DNA of 64,000 bases from JAEZBP01 sp963832725 (GCA_963832725.1 CAWHVG010000003.1:124001-188000), one strand, 5' to 3'; positions 1 to 10,090 are shown, numbered from the stretch's first letter. Notes: generated from the letters alone by a model not told the origin. Numbers and translations are program-made.

Positions 1-111
1 GGCATGCTGCCGAAGACGAAGCTCGGGCGGAAGATGCGCGGCAAGCTCAAGGTCTACGCGGGGCCGACGCACCCGCACGCGGCCCAAAAGCCGCAGCCGC
101 TCACGGTGTGA
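1..111 (+). CDS. rplM: 50S ribosomal protein L13, C-terminal fragment
   Basis: The window opens inside this gene: 36 codons and a TGA remain. The tail reads GMLPKTKLGRKM followed by KLKVYAGPTHPH, the conserved end of bacterial L13, a protein of the large ribosomal subunit. It lies 24 bases upstream of rpsI, the standard rplM-rpsI operon. The start is outside the window, so length and N-terminus cannot be judged. Confidence 0.95.
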   Translation, partial: GMLPKTKLGRKMRGKLKVYAGPTHPHAAQKPQPLTV

Positions 112-135
112 GCGAGGGAGAGGGTTAAGAAGACG

Positions 136-541
136 ATGCCCCAGGCAACGATCCACGGCCGACCCTACGGGACTGGCAAGCGCAAGAACGCCATCGCCCG
201 CGTGTTCCTGAAGCCCGGCGAAGGCACAGTGACGATCAACGGCCGCGAGTTCGCGGACTACTTCCCGCGCGAGACGCTGCGGATGATCGTCGAGCAGCCT
301 TTCGACGTCCTCGAGACGCGCGGTCAGTTCGACGTCTCCGCCACCGTCTGCGGCGGCGGGAATCTCCGCGCAGGCGGAGGCCGTCCGGCACGGGATCTCC
401 CGCGCTCTGCTCAACGTCGCCGCCGAGAACCGTACCCCGCTCAAGCGGGCCGGCTTCCTCACCCGCGACGCGCGCAAGAAGGAGCGGAAGAAGCCCGGTC
501 AGCCCGGAGCCCGTAAGAAGTTCCAGTACTCCAAGCGCTGA
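136..541 (+). CDS. rpsI: 30S ribosomal protein S9, frameshifted as read
   Basis: S9 sits in the small-subunit head, with its C-terminal tail reaching the P-site tRNA. The N-terminal part (GTGKRKNAIARVFL, then GREFADYF) is typical and starts at ATG 136 after a GAGGGAG-type ribosome site. The frame breaks at 360-364, where GGCGGGAATCTCC stands in place of GGCGGGATCTCC. Removing one A restores GGGISAQAEAVRHGISRA and the normal S9 ending KKFQYSKR at TGA 539-541, about 134 residues. The gene is essential, the downstream part is perfectly conserved, and the lesion has the GATC-to-GAATC form seen elsewhere here, so I treat it as a sequence error rather than a pseudogene. Confidence 0.93.
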
Positions 542-667
542 TCGGCGCGCGCCGATCGACGCGGGACCCGCGAAGGTCCGTGGAGGCCGCGACTTTCGAG
601 TCGCGGCTTTCGTGTGTCTGGACCGATACGGGGCTGCCGCCGCCGAGGACATCCAGGAGGAGCTGCC

Positions 668-1705
668 ATGATCCGAGCCGTCGTCGTCGGAGCCACCGGA
701 TACACGGGGGCCGAGCTGGTACGGTTGATCCTCGGTCACCCCGAGGTCGAGCTGGCGGGGCTCGTCGGCCACAGCAAGGCCGGGGAATCGGTGTCGAACG
801 TGATGCCGAGTCTGGCCGGGCTGATCCCGGGTGAGGTCGCGGCCTTCAATCTGGCCGCGATCGACGCCGACGCCGCGTTCTGCGCGCTCCCCCACGGCGC
901 GAGCGCGGAGAAGGTGTCCGCGCTGCGCGAGAAGGGCGTGCGGGTCTTCGACCTCTCGGCGGACTTCCGGCTCCGATCGCTCGATACGTATCGAGAGTGG
1001 TATGGGGATCACGGCGCGCCGGCGTTGCTCCCGCACGCGGTCTACGGGCTCCCGGAGCTCTACCGCGAGGCGATCCGCGAGACCGATCTGGTCGCGGTGC
1101 CCGGCTGCTACCCCACCGCGACGATCCTCCCGCTGGCCCCGCTCTTCCGCGAGGGGCTGATCGAGATGGACGGGCCGGTCGTCGTCGACGCCAAGAGCGG
1201 TGTGTCAGGAGCGGGCCGGGCGGCCAAGCCGCGCACCCACTTCTCCGAAACCGCCGAGAGCTTCCGGGCGTACGCGATCGCGGGCCGGCACCGCCACACG
1301 CCCGAGATCGAGCAGGAGCTCTCCGCTGCGGCCGGGCGGCCGCTCCAGGTGATCTTCTCGCCGCACCTGGTCCCCATGACTCGGGGGATCCTGTCGACGA
1401 GCTACCTGCGGCCGCGCCCCGGCGTCGACGCCGCCCGCTGTGCGGAGGCCGCGCGCGCGCTCTACGCCGGGTCGCCTTCGGTCCACGTGCTCGACCCGAA
1501 CGAGAACCCCGACACGCTCTGGGTCCGCGGGTCCAACCGTGCGCACCTCTCCTACACGGACGACGCGCGCAGCGGCTGGATCGTGGCCCAGGGCGCGATC
1601 GACAATCTCGTGAAGGGAGCGTCCGGCCAGGCCCTGCAGTGTCTGAACGTACGCTTCGGGCTCGAGGAGGGCCTCGGTCTCTCGCAGCCCGCGACCTGGC
1701 CCTGA
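668..1705 (+). CDS. argC: N-acetyl-gamma-glutamyl-phosphate reductase
   Basis: ArgC reduces N-acetylglutamyl-5-phosphate to the semialdehyde with NADPH, the third step of arginine synthesis, in the cytoplasm. The 345-residue product begins with the nucleotide-binding motif VVVGATGYTGAELVRL and carries the active-site cysteine in VPGCYPTATILPL (about residue 145), followed by SGVSGAGR and HRHTPEIEQEL, all family hallmarks. ATG 668 is preceded by AGGAGG about 7 bases upstream. It stands alone after rpsI; no other arg gene is visible. The stop lies 30 bases before the group II intron. Confidence 0.96.
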   Translation: MIRAVVVGATGYTGAELVRLILGHPEVELAGLVGHSKAGESVSNVMPSLAGLIPGEVAAFNLAAIDADAAFCALPHGASAEKVSALREKGVRVFDLSADFRLRSLDTYREWYGDHGAPALLPHAVYGLPELYREAIRETDLVAVPGCYPTATILPLAPLFREGLIEMDGPVVVDAKSGVSGAGRAAKPRTHFSETAESFRAYAIAGRHRHTPEIEQELSAAAGRPLQVIFSPHLVPMTRGILSTSYLRPRPGVDAARCAEAARALYAGSPSVHVLDPNENPDTLWVRGSNRAHLSYTDDARSGWIVAQGAIDNLVKGASGQALQCLNVRFGLEEGLGLSQPATWP

Positions 1706-2247
1706 TCCCGCGACCGGGTATCCTCTCTCGCGATGGTGCGTCGTGACGCAGACGAAGACCGAGACGTCGGGCCGTCGTCTGCTCGCTGCGCCTCTCCAGT
1801 GGGTGCGAGTCCCACGCCGGTAAGCGTCGGAGCGCCGGGTAGCAGGGTCGCGGCGGCGGGAGAGATCCCGTCCGTCGAAGCCGACCGTCGAGAGCCCCTT
1901 CGGGGGGAGCAACGGTACGGGCCGCAACATGAAGTGAAGCCTGCAGCCTCGTCAGAGGAACAATCCGGGAGCCGAGCCAATCATCGCGCGGCGAAGGCCA
2001 TGTCCGGTGCGCTGGTTCCGAAGCGCGCATCGGATCCCGGCGGGGTAGGGGGCGTGGCACGTACGGAAGGAGAGGCGCGGAACACGAGAGGCCCGTCTCC
2101 GCGGCCGTGGTCGCGGCGAGCGGCTCGCATAAGCCAAAGGGTGAAAGCGAGTCGTGCGGAGCGGGAGTCCGAGGGGATCGTAGTAGTGGTAATCCGGGCG
2201 GAGCAGAACGCCCGGGGAGCGAAGGGTCCCTGCTTCGGACGTGTCGG

Positions 2248-3637
2248 ATGAGGAGCCACGTGCGAGGGCATGGCCGGGCAGAGACTCGGTCCAACCACCC
2301 CCGGCCGCGCAGGCGACCGGACCAAGTGCGCCACCTCCAACGCCGACTGTGGGCCGCCGCCAAGCGGTCTCCCACGCGCCGCTTCCACGCGCTGTACGAC
2401 CGCATCTACAGGAGTGACGTCCTGTGGGAAGCGTGGAAGCGGGTGAAGCGCAACAAGGGCGTCGCCGGCGTCGATCGCGAGTCCATCGACTCAATCGTGC
2501 GGTCGGGTGTCGGCGATTTCCTGGAGTCTCTCCAGGCCGAGTTGCGCTCTGGCGGGTATCGGCCGAAGGCGGTGCTTCGGCGGTACATCCCGAAGCCGGA
2601 CGGGCGTTCGCGCCCGCTCGGCATCCCGACGGTCCGTGACCGTGTGGTCCAGATGGCGGCGAAGCTGGTGCTGGAGCCGATCTTCGAGGCGGACTTCCGT
2701 CCGTGCTCGTACGGCTTCCGCCCGAAGCGTTCGGCCACGCAGGCGCTGGAGCGCTTGCGGAAGGTGGGCGCGAAGGGCGGCAACCACGTGCTGGACGCCG
2801 ACATCGAGGACTACTTCGGAAGCATCGACTTCGAGTTGCTGATGCGGCTCGTGGAGCGGCGCGTCTCGGATCGTCGTGTCTCGAAGCTGCTCCGGCAGTG
2901 GCTCGCGGCGGGTGTGATGGAAGACGGGCAGGAGACGACGAAGCTCAGCGGCACGCCGCAGGGCGGAGTCATCTCCCCGCTGCTGTCGAACATCTACCTG
3001 CACGTCCTCGACACGATGTGGGAGGCCCGGTACGCCCATCTGGGCGTGCTGCTGCGGTACGCCGACGACTTCGTCGTGATGTGCCGTACTCGCGCGACGT
3101 GCGAGGAGGCCGAGCGCAAGGTGCAGGGCATCATGCGGCGGCTCGGGCTGACTCTTCACGCGGACAAGACGAGGCGGGCGGATTCTGACCTGGGGACGGG
3201 AAGGGTTCGACTTCCTCGGCTGCGATCTTCATAAGCGCTTGAGCGGCAAGCTCTGGGAGAGGGACGGCCGACGGGTCTACTTCCTCCAGCGCTGGCCGTC
3301 CGAGCGCAGCATGAAGCGGGTGCGGGCTCGGATACGCGACCTGACCGGGTCGCACCGGAACGGGGTCAAGGATGTGCGCGTGCTCATCCGCGACCTCAAC
3401 CCGGTGCTGCGCGGCTGGGGCAACTACTTCCGGACCGGCAACGCGTCGAAGAAGTTCGTCGCGATCGATGACCACGTCGTCTGGCGGCTCAGGCGCTTCG
3501 AGAAGAGGCGCAGGGGCCGCAACCTGAAGGCGGGGCAAGCGGCTCGATGGACGCGGGAGTACTTCGAGGCCCTCGGGCTGACTCGCTTGCGAGGCACGAT
3601 CCGCTATCCGGAGCGCGCCTTCTGGGAGGCTGCGTAA
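2248..3637 (+). CDS. ltrA: Group II intron reverse transcriptase/maturase, frameshifted as read
   Basis: The protein copies intron RNA and helps it fold and splice. From ATG 2248 it shows the N-terminal RT motifs (GVAGVDRESID, then PDGRSRPLGIPTVRDR), the fingers motif PCSYGFRPKRSA, the template-binding LSGTPQGGVISPLLSNI and the polymerase active site LLRYADDFVVMC. The C-terminal half has the maturase domain signature NPVLRGWGNYFRTGNA. No HNH endonuclease domain follows. At 3181-3185 GATTC stands where GATC gives a continuous frame (RADLTWGREGFDFLGCDLHKR). Corrected length is about 462 residues, ending at TAA 3637. Activity depends on whether that base is real. Confidence 0.9.
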
Positions 3638-3662
3638 TGCAGCGACTCGAGAGTCCATCGGT

Positions 3663-3695
3663 AAGCCGTGTGCGGGAAAACCGCACGCACGGTTT
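3663..3695 (+). ncRNA. Group II intron domain V
   Basis: This is the catalytic hairpin of the intron. The 5' strand AGCCGTGTGCGG carries the AGC catalytic triad; a GAAA tetraloop closes it; the returning strand is CCGCACGCACGGTT. It matches the standard domain V of about 34 nt and lies just downstream of the maturase stop, as expected for an ORF in domain IV. Confidence 0.88.
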
Positions 3696-3750
3696 GAAAG
3701 GGGGCCCTACCTTTCCGGCGCCCCCGGCAAAGGAAAGGTAGGGTCTACCA

Positions 3751-4690
3751 GTGCTGCCGCCCCTCGCGCCCGGCGCGCTCCGCCTCCTGCACATCAGCGA
3801 CGTCCACGTCGACGTTCCGCTGGGCACGCTCCCCTGGCGCGACTGGGTGGCCAAGCGCGTGCTCGGCGGCGGCAACTTGGTGCTCCGACGACGCCGCCAC
3901 TTCCTCCGCACCCGCGAGAAGCTCGCCGACCTAGATCGCTTCCGGCGCGAGCACGGCGTCGACGCGGTGATCTGCACGGGTGACTACACCGTCCTCGGCA
4001 CCGAACCGGAGCTCTCGGCCGCTCGCGAGGCCATCGAGCCGCTCACCCACGCGCCGCTCGGCTTCGTGACCGTGCCGGGCAACCACGATGTCTATGTGAA
4101 CGACGCCCTCGGTCGCTTCGAGGCCGCGTTCGGCGATCTGCTCTCGACCGATCTGCCGGAGTATCTCGTCGACGCGCACTGGCCGGCCGTGAGGCTCATC
4201 GGTGATTCGGTGGCGGTGGTCGCCGTCAACTCCGCGCGCCCGAACCCGCAACTCTGGCGCTCGAGCGGCCGTATCCCGCCGCCCCAGCTCTCCGCCCTGG
4301 CTCGTGTCCTGCGTGATCCTCGCGTGCGCTCGCGCTTCGTCTTCGTCATCACGCACTACGCGCCGCGGCTCGCCGACGGCAGCCCCGACACGTTCACCCA
4401 CGGCCTCGAGAACGCCGAAGAGCTCCTCCAGACCTGCGCCGATCTGCCGCGGGGCGCGATCCTGCACGGCCACGTCCACCGCTGCTTCCACGTGGAGGTT
4501 CCCGGGGTGCGCCCACGGATCTTCGGCGCGGGGAGCACCACGCAGGATTCTGCGGGAAGGGCTCTGGCTCTTCGACATCGGCCCCGACGGGATGCGCGCC
4601 GCGAAGGGAAGCTGGGACGGCCATCGCTACGTCGTCACCGACGAGCACGTCGAAGCCGCATGGCCCAGCGGGTTTCTTGTCGCAGTGTAG
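3751..4690 (+). CDS. Calcineurin-like metallophosphoesterase, frameshifted and intron-interrupted
   Basis: This is a metal-dependent phosphoesterase of unknown substrate. It has the family's ligand series: LLHISDVHVDVP (D-x-H), CTGDYTVLG (GD), VPGNHDVY (GNHD), a late VFVITHYAP and LHGHVHRCF (GHxH). The readable start is GTG 3751, immediately after the group II intron; the original start was probably ATG 1733-1735, now separated by 2 kb. Intron domain VI ends in GGTAGGG about 8 bases before the GTG and might serve as a ribosome site. At 4546-4550 GATTC replaces an expected GATC; correction gives STTQDLREGLWLFDIG and an end at 4690, about 312 residues. Confidence 0.85.
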
Positions 4691-4730
4691 GTGTGTGTCC
4701 GACACTCGCGGTGCACCTTCGGAGGTCACC

Positions 4731-5230
4731 GTGCCGCAAGCCCTCGAGATCATCCCCGCGCCCGCCGCTCGCTCCGGCGCGCCGTTCACCTGCAGGCCGA
4801 CATCGTCGCCAGCCCGTGGGAGTCGCCGCGGCCCCACCGCGTGCTCGACCTCTCGCCGGAGGGGTTGCGGGTGGCCGCCGGCACGCTGCTCCAGGAAGGG
4901 GAGCACGTCATCGTCTGCTTCACGCCGCCCGGTTGGTGGCTCTTGGGCGAGCTCTCGCTCTGGGCGCGGGTGGCGCGGGCCGCGCCGCGGAGGGAGGGGC
5001 AGGGCGCGGTGATGGCGCTCGAGCTCCTGGATCTGCCCGCCGGCGCGCGCGACGAGCTCGCCCGCGTGCTCTCCGGGCGGCCGCCGCCACTGCCGCGCGC
5101 CCGCCCTTCCGACCGCGTCTGGGTCGATCCGGTCGACGAGGTCGACGCTGACGTGGCGCTGCGGCCGAAGCCGCTCGCCCCGCTGTTGACCGGCGGGCGC
5201 CGCGCCTACCGGTCGCGCCACGCGGTCTGA
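4731..5230 (+). CDS. PilZ-domain protein, frameshifted as read
   Basis: This is a probable cyclic-di-GMP-binding or PilZ-fold protein. The C-terminal frame has the Arg-rich motif RRSLRRAVHLQADI and VLDLSPEGLRV (the D/NxSxxG signature), then a beta-rich region to TGA 5230. A good ribosome site (GGAGG) precedes GTG 4731, but that frame and the PilZ frame differ by one missing base. The break lies near the GATC at 4748-4751. Reading it as GAATC gives MPQALENHPRARRSLRR, a continuous product of about 166 residues. The exact correction is an inference. It follows the phosphoesterase gene by 40 bases. Confidence 0.72.
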
Positions 5231-5287
5231 GCCGCCCTGGCCGCGCAAATCGGGATCCCTTCCGTGGCCGGTCGGGAGTCTCGATGC

Positions 5288-5677
5288 TCAGTCGCCGCCC
5301 TCGTCCTGCAGGTAGGCGACCGTCCGGACCAGATCGACCACGCGCTCGCGAAGCTCGGGGGAGAGCTCGCTGAACCGCACGCCCATGCCGGGGTTCGGGT
5401 TGTCGCCCTCCGGCCGGATCGGGTTGACCCACACCACCATCCCGTCGAGTGAGAGCGGCTCCTGGTCCTCCACCGCGAAGCGCATCCGGACGGAGGCGCC
5501 CACCTGCGGCGGATCGTCCGTGCGGATGAAGATGCCCATCTCGCTGATGTTGGTGATGTAGGCGAAGAGGAAGTTCTCCCCGCTGCTCCAGTCGACGCTG
5601 AGCTCGGCGTCGAAGCGCTCGTGCTCGCGGCGTTCGCGCCCCCCGGCGCGGCTCTCGGTCATACCGTCGTCCGCCAT
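5288..5677 (-). CDS. PilZ-domain protein, myxobacterial paralogous type
   Basis: A single-domain PilZ protein of 129 residues. After a short charged start it shows RRxxR-like RERREHERFDAELSVDW, then YITNISEMGIFIRTDDPP (NxSxxG signature), and ends GMGVRFSELSPELRERVVDLV, a form common as multiple paralogues in Myxococcota. Such proteins bind cyclic-di-GMP or act as partners in motility and signalling; the specific role is unknown. ATG at 5677 lies divergent from nothing; it is convergent with the plus-strand PilZ gene and separated from it by 57 bases. Confidence 0.88.
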   Translation of the reverse strand: MADDGMTESRAGGRERREHERFDAELSVDWSSGENFLFAYITNISEMGIFIRTDDPPQVGASVRMRFAVEDQEPLSLDGMVVWVNPIRPEGDNPNPGMGVRFSELSPELRERVVDLVRTVAYLQDEGGD

Positions 5678-5801
5678 CGGCCCACCCTTACAACGAAGCC
5701 GAGCCGACCGGAAGGGCTGGCCCGTGCTTTCTTCGCGTCGTTCCGTGACCCAACGGACGCCCGAGAGCGCCCAATGGCCGCCGCAGCTCGGGGGAGCTGG
5801 G

Positions 5802-8337
5802 TCAGCGGACGGGCAGGGTGCCGGCGCGCGCGCGGTTCACGTCGTCGGCCGGGCCGTCGACGACCTCGAGCCGCTGCTCGCCCGCGTAGAAGCCCATGTA
5901 GATGGTCAGGTCGCCGCGGCGGTAGTTGGCCGGCACCCGCAGCTCCTGGCGGTCCACGATGATGTCGCCGGTCTCCCACAGCCGCACCGGGTAGCGACCG
6001 TCCACGGGCTGGTGGTCGCCGTTGATCCGCTCGCCGGGCCCGTCGATGTGGACGAAGGGCTGGAAGCTGCCGGCCACCGGCGCGTCGACCTTGAAGTACC
6101 AGGTGATCTCGAACGCCTCGCCGGGCCCGACGTAGGACCCGTGCGGGAGATTGAGATCGATGCCGAGCAGCTCGATCCGGTGGTCGAAGTCGACGTGGAC
6201 CGGGTGCTGTGGGCGCGGCGGCTCGTCGAGGACCGCGTCCGCCAAGTAGTTCTGGTTGTGCATCCCCTCGACGGGGTGGTTCGTCGCCAGGATCATCCGC
6301 GCGCTGCGCGCATCCGCGACGAAGATGTGCCGGCCCTCGCGGCGCCGGTACTCGCGGTCGATGCCGGCGAGATCGTCCGCACGGAAGGCTGCCCACACGC
6401 GTCCGTCGCGGTGGAGGAAGTCGATCAGCGCGCTCTGGGTATCGAGCTCTTCGATCTCGCCCGTCGCGTAGTACGCGGCCGCGCGCCCACCGACCCGGAA
6501 CTCGCCGAGCGGCTCGTCCGGCCGGGCCAGCTCGTTGTAGGTGTCGTAGACCTCGCGGGGCGAGAAGTGGGAGCTCAGCTCCGGCAGGAAGATCTGGCTC
6601 GTGTAGCCGGCGAAGATCAGCGCCGCGACGAGCACAGGGATGAAGCGATAGCCGCCGAGCTTCGCGAACCCGAGCAGCGCCAGTCGGCAGAGCGCGATCC
6701 CGAAGACGATACCGACCGGGACGGCGAGCAGGACACGACCGACCCGGAGCGCGAGCGAGGTCATCCCGAGCTGCGAGGTCAGCACGTCGGGCATCGCCAC
6801 GCAGGCCAGGCCGAAGATCGTCATCCCCAGAGGCAAGAGCCCGATCGCGACCAGCCAGACGCGGAAGCCAGGGCCGCGCTTCCACTGTCCGGCGATGAGC
6901 TCTACCGGTACGCCGAGCCGCAGCCACACATACGCGAGCTTCCCGAATGCGCGGCGGCGCCAGGCGCTGGCGACCGCGTCGAAGTCCTTCCGCAAGAGCG
7001 GGTAGGCGCCGCGCGAGGGATCCGCCGCCAACCCCAGCGCCGCCACCAACGCGAAGAGCCCGAGGAGCACGGCCCAGGCGATGGTCGGCCGGAAGACCTC
7101 CGGCACCTCGATGCCCTGCGCCGCCAGCCCCTCGAATCGGGCCGCTCGGATATTCGCCGTAGTCCCGCAGGATCAGCATGGCGAAGAGGAAGACGACCAC
7201 CGCCGTGCCCCACCAGGCGCGCCGCGAGCGCTCGACGTCGCGGATCATCACGCCGATCGCGGCCGCTGCGCCCACCAGAGGGACGAAGGTGGCCGGGCCG
7301 TAGCGGGCGGTGAAGAGCGTCTCCGCGAGGTAGCCGAAAGCCACCCACGCGACGAGGCCGAGGCGCAGCGCGGGCTCTTCGGGGGAGGTGAGGGTGATCG
7401 CGGCGCGGCCGATCGCAGCGATACGCGGTGGCGTGTTGGTCGCCTCGTTCGCGACGATCCGGGCACGGGGCGGTCCGAGCAGCATCCGCGCGAGGGCGAG
7501 CGGCAGCACCGCGCTCCACGGCGCGAAGGCGTGGAAGAGCTGCTCGATGGCGACCTCCCACGTCGGCGGGTTGCCGCCACGGGCCACGCCGCCCGTCCAC
7601 CAGCCGAAGCCGGCGTAATCCGCCCAGATCGCGTGCGCCGTTCCGAGCGCCACGAGGATCGCGGCGGCGAGGACCAGCGCGGCGGCGCCGAAGCGCCGGC
7701 GATCGAGGAAGGGCTTGGTGAGCTCGTTGCGAGCCACGATCGCGACACCGGCTGCCAAGAGCGGTGGCGCGACGCCCAGCAGGACGCCGCTGGCCAGCGT
7801 CGCCAGCCCCGCGCTGAGCCCGAGCCCCGTCAGCCAGCCCACCGTCGCCAGTCGCCGCTTCCGGCTCGGCGCGGTCACCTGCGCGGGTTGGAACACGGCC
7901 GAGATCGCGCAGAGGAACACCGCCGCAGAGGTCGCGAACGCGGGCGCGACGCCCAACATCTGGCGGGCGTTGAGCACGAAGAGCGGCGAGGTGGCCGTGA
8001 CCAGCGCCGTCCAGGCGCCGGCTCGCCGGCCCGCGAAGCGCGCGACCAGCAGATAGGCCAAGAGCAGCGTGGCCAGCCCGGAGAGGGCCATCGGCAGCCG
8101 CCCCGACCACTCGTGGATGCCGAAGAGGGAGAAGCCCTGCGCGACCAGCCACGTCGACAGCGGCGGGTGGTCCAGCGTGGCGCCGGTCCCCGTGGCGACC
8201 TGGCGCGCGAGATCTGCGGCCGAGAGCTCCCAGGGATCCCAGATCCCGAACGACGAAAGCCTCGCCAGCAAGAGCACGCTTGCTGCGAGGATTACGAGGA
8301 GGGCGGCAATCCACCCTTGGCGCCGGTTCCAGTCCAT
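5802..8337 (-). CDS. ArnT/PMT-type membrane glycosyltransferase, frameshifted as read
   Basis: An integral membrane glycosyltransferase of the polyprenyl-phosphate-sugar type. The first 450 residues hold a run of hydrophobic helices, and the first outer loop has the acidic motif WDPWELSAADLARQ with LDHPPLSTWLVAQ, the catalytic loop of the ArnT/PMT superfamily. A second block of helices is followed by a soluble C-terminal domain of about 250 residues. At 7134-7138 (plus strand) GAATC breaks the frame; GATC restores YPSGPIEGLAAQGIEVPEVF and a product of about 844 residues. The acceptor (lipid A, protein or polysaccharide) cannot be told. No partner glycosylation genes are adjacent. Confidence 0.85.
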
Positions 8338-8410
8338 GAAAACGGGTGGCGGAGCCTAGCAGTCCGAAGCGTTCGTGCCCACGCACGAACGTTCGTTTCC
8401 CCGCCGGGCC

Positions 8411-9916
8411 TCAATCGGTCGCGGCTTCATCGTCCCGAGCGTCCTCGTCCGGCTCCTCGTCCGGCTCCTCGTCCGGCTCCTCGTCGGGGCCCGAGTCGGC
8501 CGCGGTCACCGGGATGCGCGCGAGCTCCGCTTGCATCGCCCGGACGTGCCGCCGGAAGCGGCCGAGGTAGGCGGCGGGCAGCATGCGGCCGGGACCGTTG
8601 AGCTCGGTCGCCGGATTGACGAAGCGCCCGTTGCGCTTCAGCCCGAAGTGCAGGTGCGGACCGGTGGACCGGCCGGTGGAGCCGACGTAGCCGATGAGCT
8701 GGCGCTGGTGGACCCGCATCCCTCGGGAGAGCCCCGGCGCGAAGCGGCTGAGGTGTGCGTAGTGCGACTCGTAGCCGTTGGCGTGACGGATCGAGACCAG
8801 GTTTCCGTTCGCTCCGCGCGGGCCGAAAAACGTGAGCTCGCCATCCGCCGCGGCCGACACCGGTGTCCCCGACGGCGCCGCGAAGTCGATGCCGTTGTGG
8901 GGCACGATCCGCCGCAGGATCGGGTGGCGGCGGTGCGGGTCGAAGGGCGAGCTGATGTGGTCGTAGCGGAGCGGCGTGCGCAGCCAGCCGCCGTTCACAG
9001 CGCGGCCGGTCGTGTCGTAGAAGTCGGCGAGATCCTCGCGCGGCGCGTACCAGAACGCCTGATGCGTGCCGAGGCGCTGACCCCGGACCTCGATCGCGTG
9101 GACGGTGCCGTAGCGCAGGAACTCGCCGCCGATCCGGTCCTCGTCGACGATGATGCGGAAGGTGTCGCCGGCGCGCGTGTCGGTAGCGAAGCTCACGTCG
9201 CGCTCGAACACCCCGACGAAGACTCCTACCAGGGTGCGACCGAGCCCCGCGCGCTCCAGCCCCGAGCCGAGCGAGCTGCGCACCGTCCCGCCCTTGGCCA
9301 GGCGCACGTGCTCGACCGGGACCTCCACCCGGCGGCCGACGATCGTCCCCTCGTCATCGCGCACGGCCTCGTAGATCTGCGTGAGGCTGGCGCGGTACTC
9401 GAAGCGCTGGAGGGTCCCGTCCGAGGTCCGCTCGATGACCAGCTCGTCCTCCGGGCGGCAGCGGCGGAAGTCCATCACGCCGTCGAGCGCGGCGACGAGC
9501 GCGTCCGCGTTCTGCTCGAGCCCGGCGGCGACCAACGCCGAACGGAACGCGCGCGCGTCGCCGAAGCGGCGGACGACGCGCGTGCCGTCTCCGTCGGGCA
9601 GAGGCTCCTCCGCCACCACGAGATCGGGGGGCTCGGGCGGCGCCTCGGGCTCCACCTCCTCCAGGCCGGCGTCGGGCAGCAGCGGGAGGCTCGCGGAGTC
9701 GTCCGGCGCGGCGGCCACGGCGGGCGTCGCACCGTCGATCTCGTCGTCGGGCAGAACGAACGCCGCCACGATGCCGCCCACGGCCAGGACGACCAGCGAG
9801 GCCAATCCGATCGTCCGCCGGACGCGGCTCGCCCGGAGCTCGTCGCGAAGCAAGGGGATGCCCACCGACGGCAGCGGTCGGTGCGAGCCCACCTCTTCCT
9901 CGGCGCGCCGCGACAT
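8411..9916 (-). CDS. M23-family peptidoglycan endopeptidase, membrane anchored
   Basis: A probable zinc endopeptidase acting on peptidoglycan cross-links in the periplasm. The 501-residue product has one N-terminal membrane helix (about residues 35-55), an acidic/Pro linker, a central domain and the C-terminal LytM domain with HNGIDFAAPSGTPV, HANGYESHYAHLS and TGPHLHFGL, the H-D and HxH zinc ligands of active M23 enzymes. The last residues are a DEEP tetrapeptide repeated three times plus acidic residues. The start chosen, ATG at 9916, leaves only 15 residues before a proline/arginine segment and the helix. It is probably not cotranscribed with the glycosyltransferase 73 bases downstream. Confidence 0.9.
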   Translation of the reverse strand: MSRRAEEEVGSHRPLPSVGIPLLRDELRASRVRRTIGLASLVVLAVGGIVAAFVLPDDEIDGATPAVAAAPDDSASLPLLPDAGLEEVEPEAPPEPPDLVVAEEPLPDGDGTRVVRRFGDARAFRSALVAAGLEQNADALVAALDGVMDFRRCRPEDELVIERTSDGTLQRFEYRASLTQIYEAVRDDEGTIVGRRVEVPVEHVRLAKGGTVRSSLGSGLERAGLGRTLVGVFVGVFERDVSFATDTRAGDTFRIIVDEDRIGGEFLRYGTVHAIEVRGQRLGTHQAFWYAPREDLADFYDTTGRAVNGGWLRTPLRYDHISSPFDPHRRHPILRRIVPHNGIDFAAPSGTPVSAAADGELTFFGPRGANGNLVSIRHANGYESHYAHLSRFAPGLSRGMRVHQRQLIGYVGSTGRSTGPHLHFGLKRNGRFVNPATELNGPGRMLPAAYLGRFRRHVRAMQAELARIPVTAADSGPDEEPDEEPDEEPDEDARDDEAATD

Positions 9917-10090
9917 GGCGCCGAGCGTGACAGGGGGGCCCTGCGCGCGCAATTGGGCGCGTGCGCGGGGCCGGCGACGTCGATCACCGTCGTCGATCGG
10001 GAGGTGGGGCAGGCTGGCAACGACGCCCGCGGAGGCGGAGTGGCCTGCGTCGAGGCGCAGGGCCACCCAGGTCTCGGGGCGAAGTCACGC

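Larger units (their letters stand above)
1736..3748 (+). mobile_element. Group II intron, about 2.0 kb, with maturase gene
   Basis: The element begins with the canonical GTGCG at 1736, directly after an ATG (1733-1735). It holds about 510 bases of structured RNA (domains I-III), the maturase reading frame 2248-3637 in domain IV, a textbook domain V at 3663-3695 and a domain VI hairpin (3703-3745). The 3' end is probably ...TCTAC at 3748, but 3750 would rejoin ATG to the downstream GTG in frame; I cannot settle this by eye. It is inserted at the start codon of the metallophosphoesterase gene. Domain VI looks fully paired over 14 bp, and I do not see the usual bulged branch-point A. The 5' 512 bases hold no convincing gene. 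Confidence 0.85.

Noticed and set aside
136..541. Programmed ribosomal frameshifting in rpsI, aconitase and the other broken genes
   Set aside because: There is no shared slippery heptamer or downstream structure; the only common element is GAATC/GATTC in place of GATC, which points to the sequence itself.
4691..4730. GTG 4691 as an in-frame start for the PilZ protein without any frameshift
   Set aside because: It has no ribosome site and gives an unconserved Cys/His/Arg-rich start, whereas GGAGG sits correctly before GTG 4731. It remains the fallback if the sequence proves correct.
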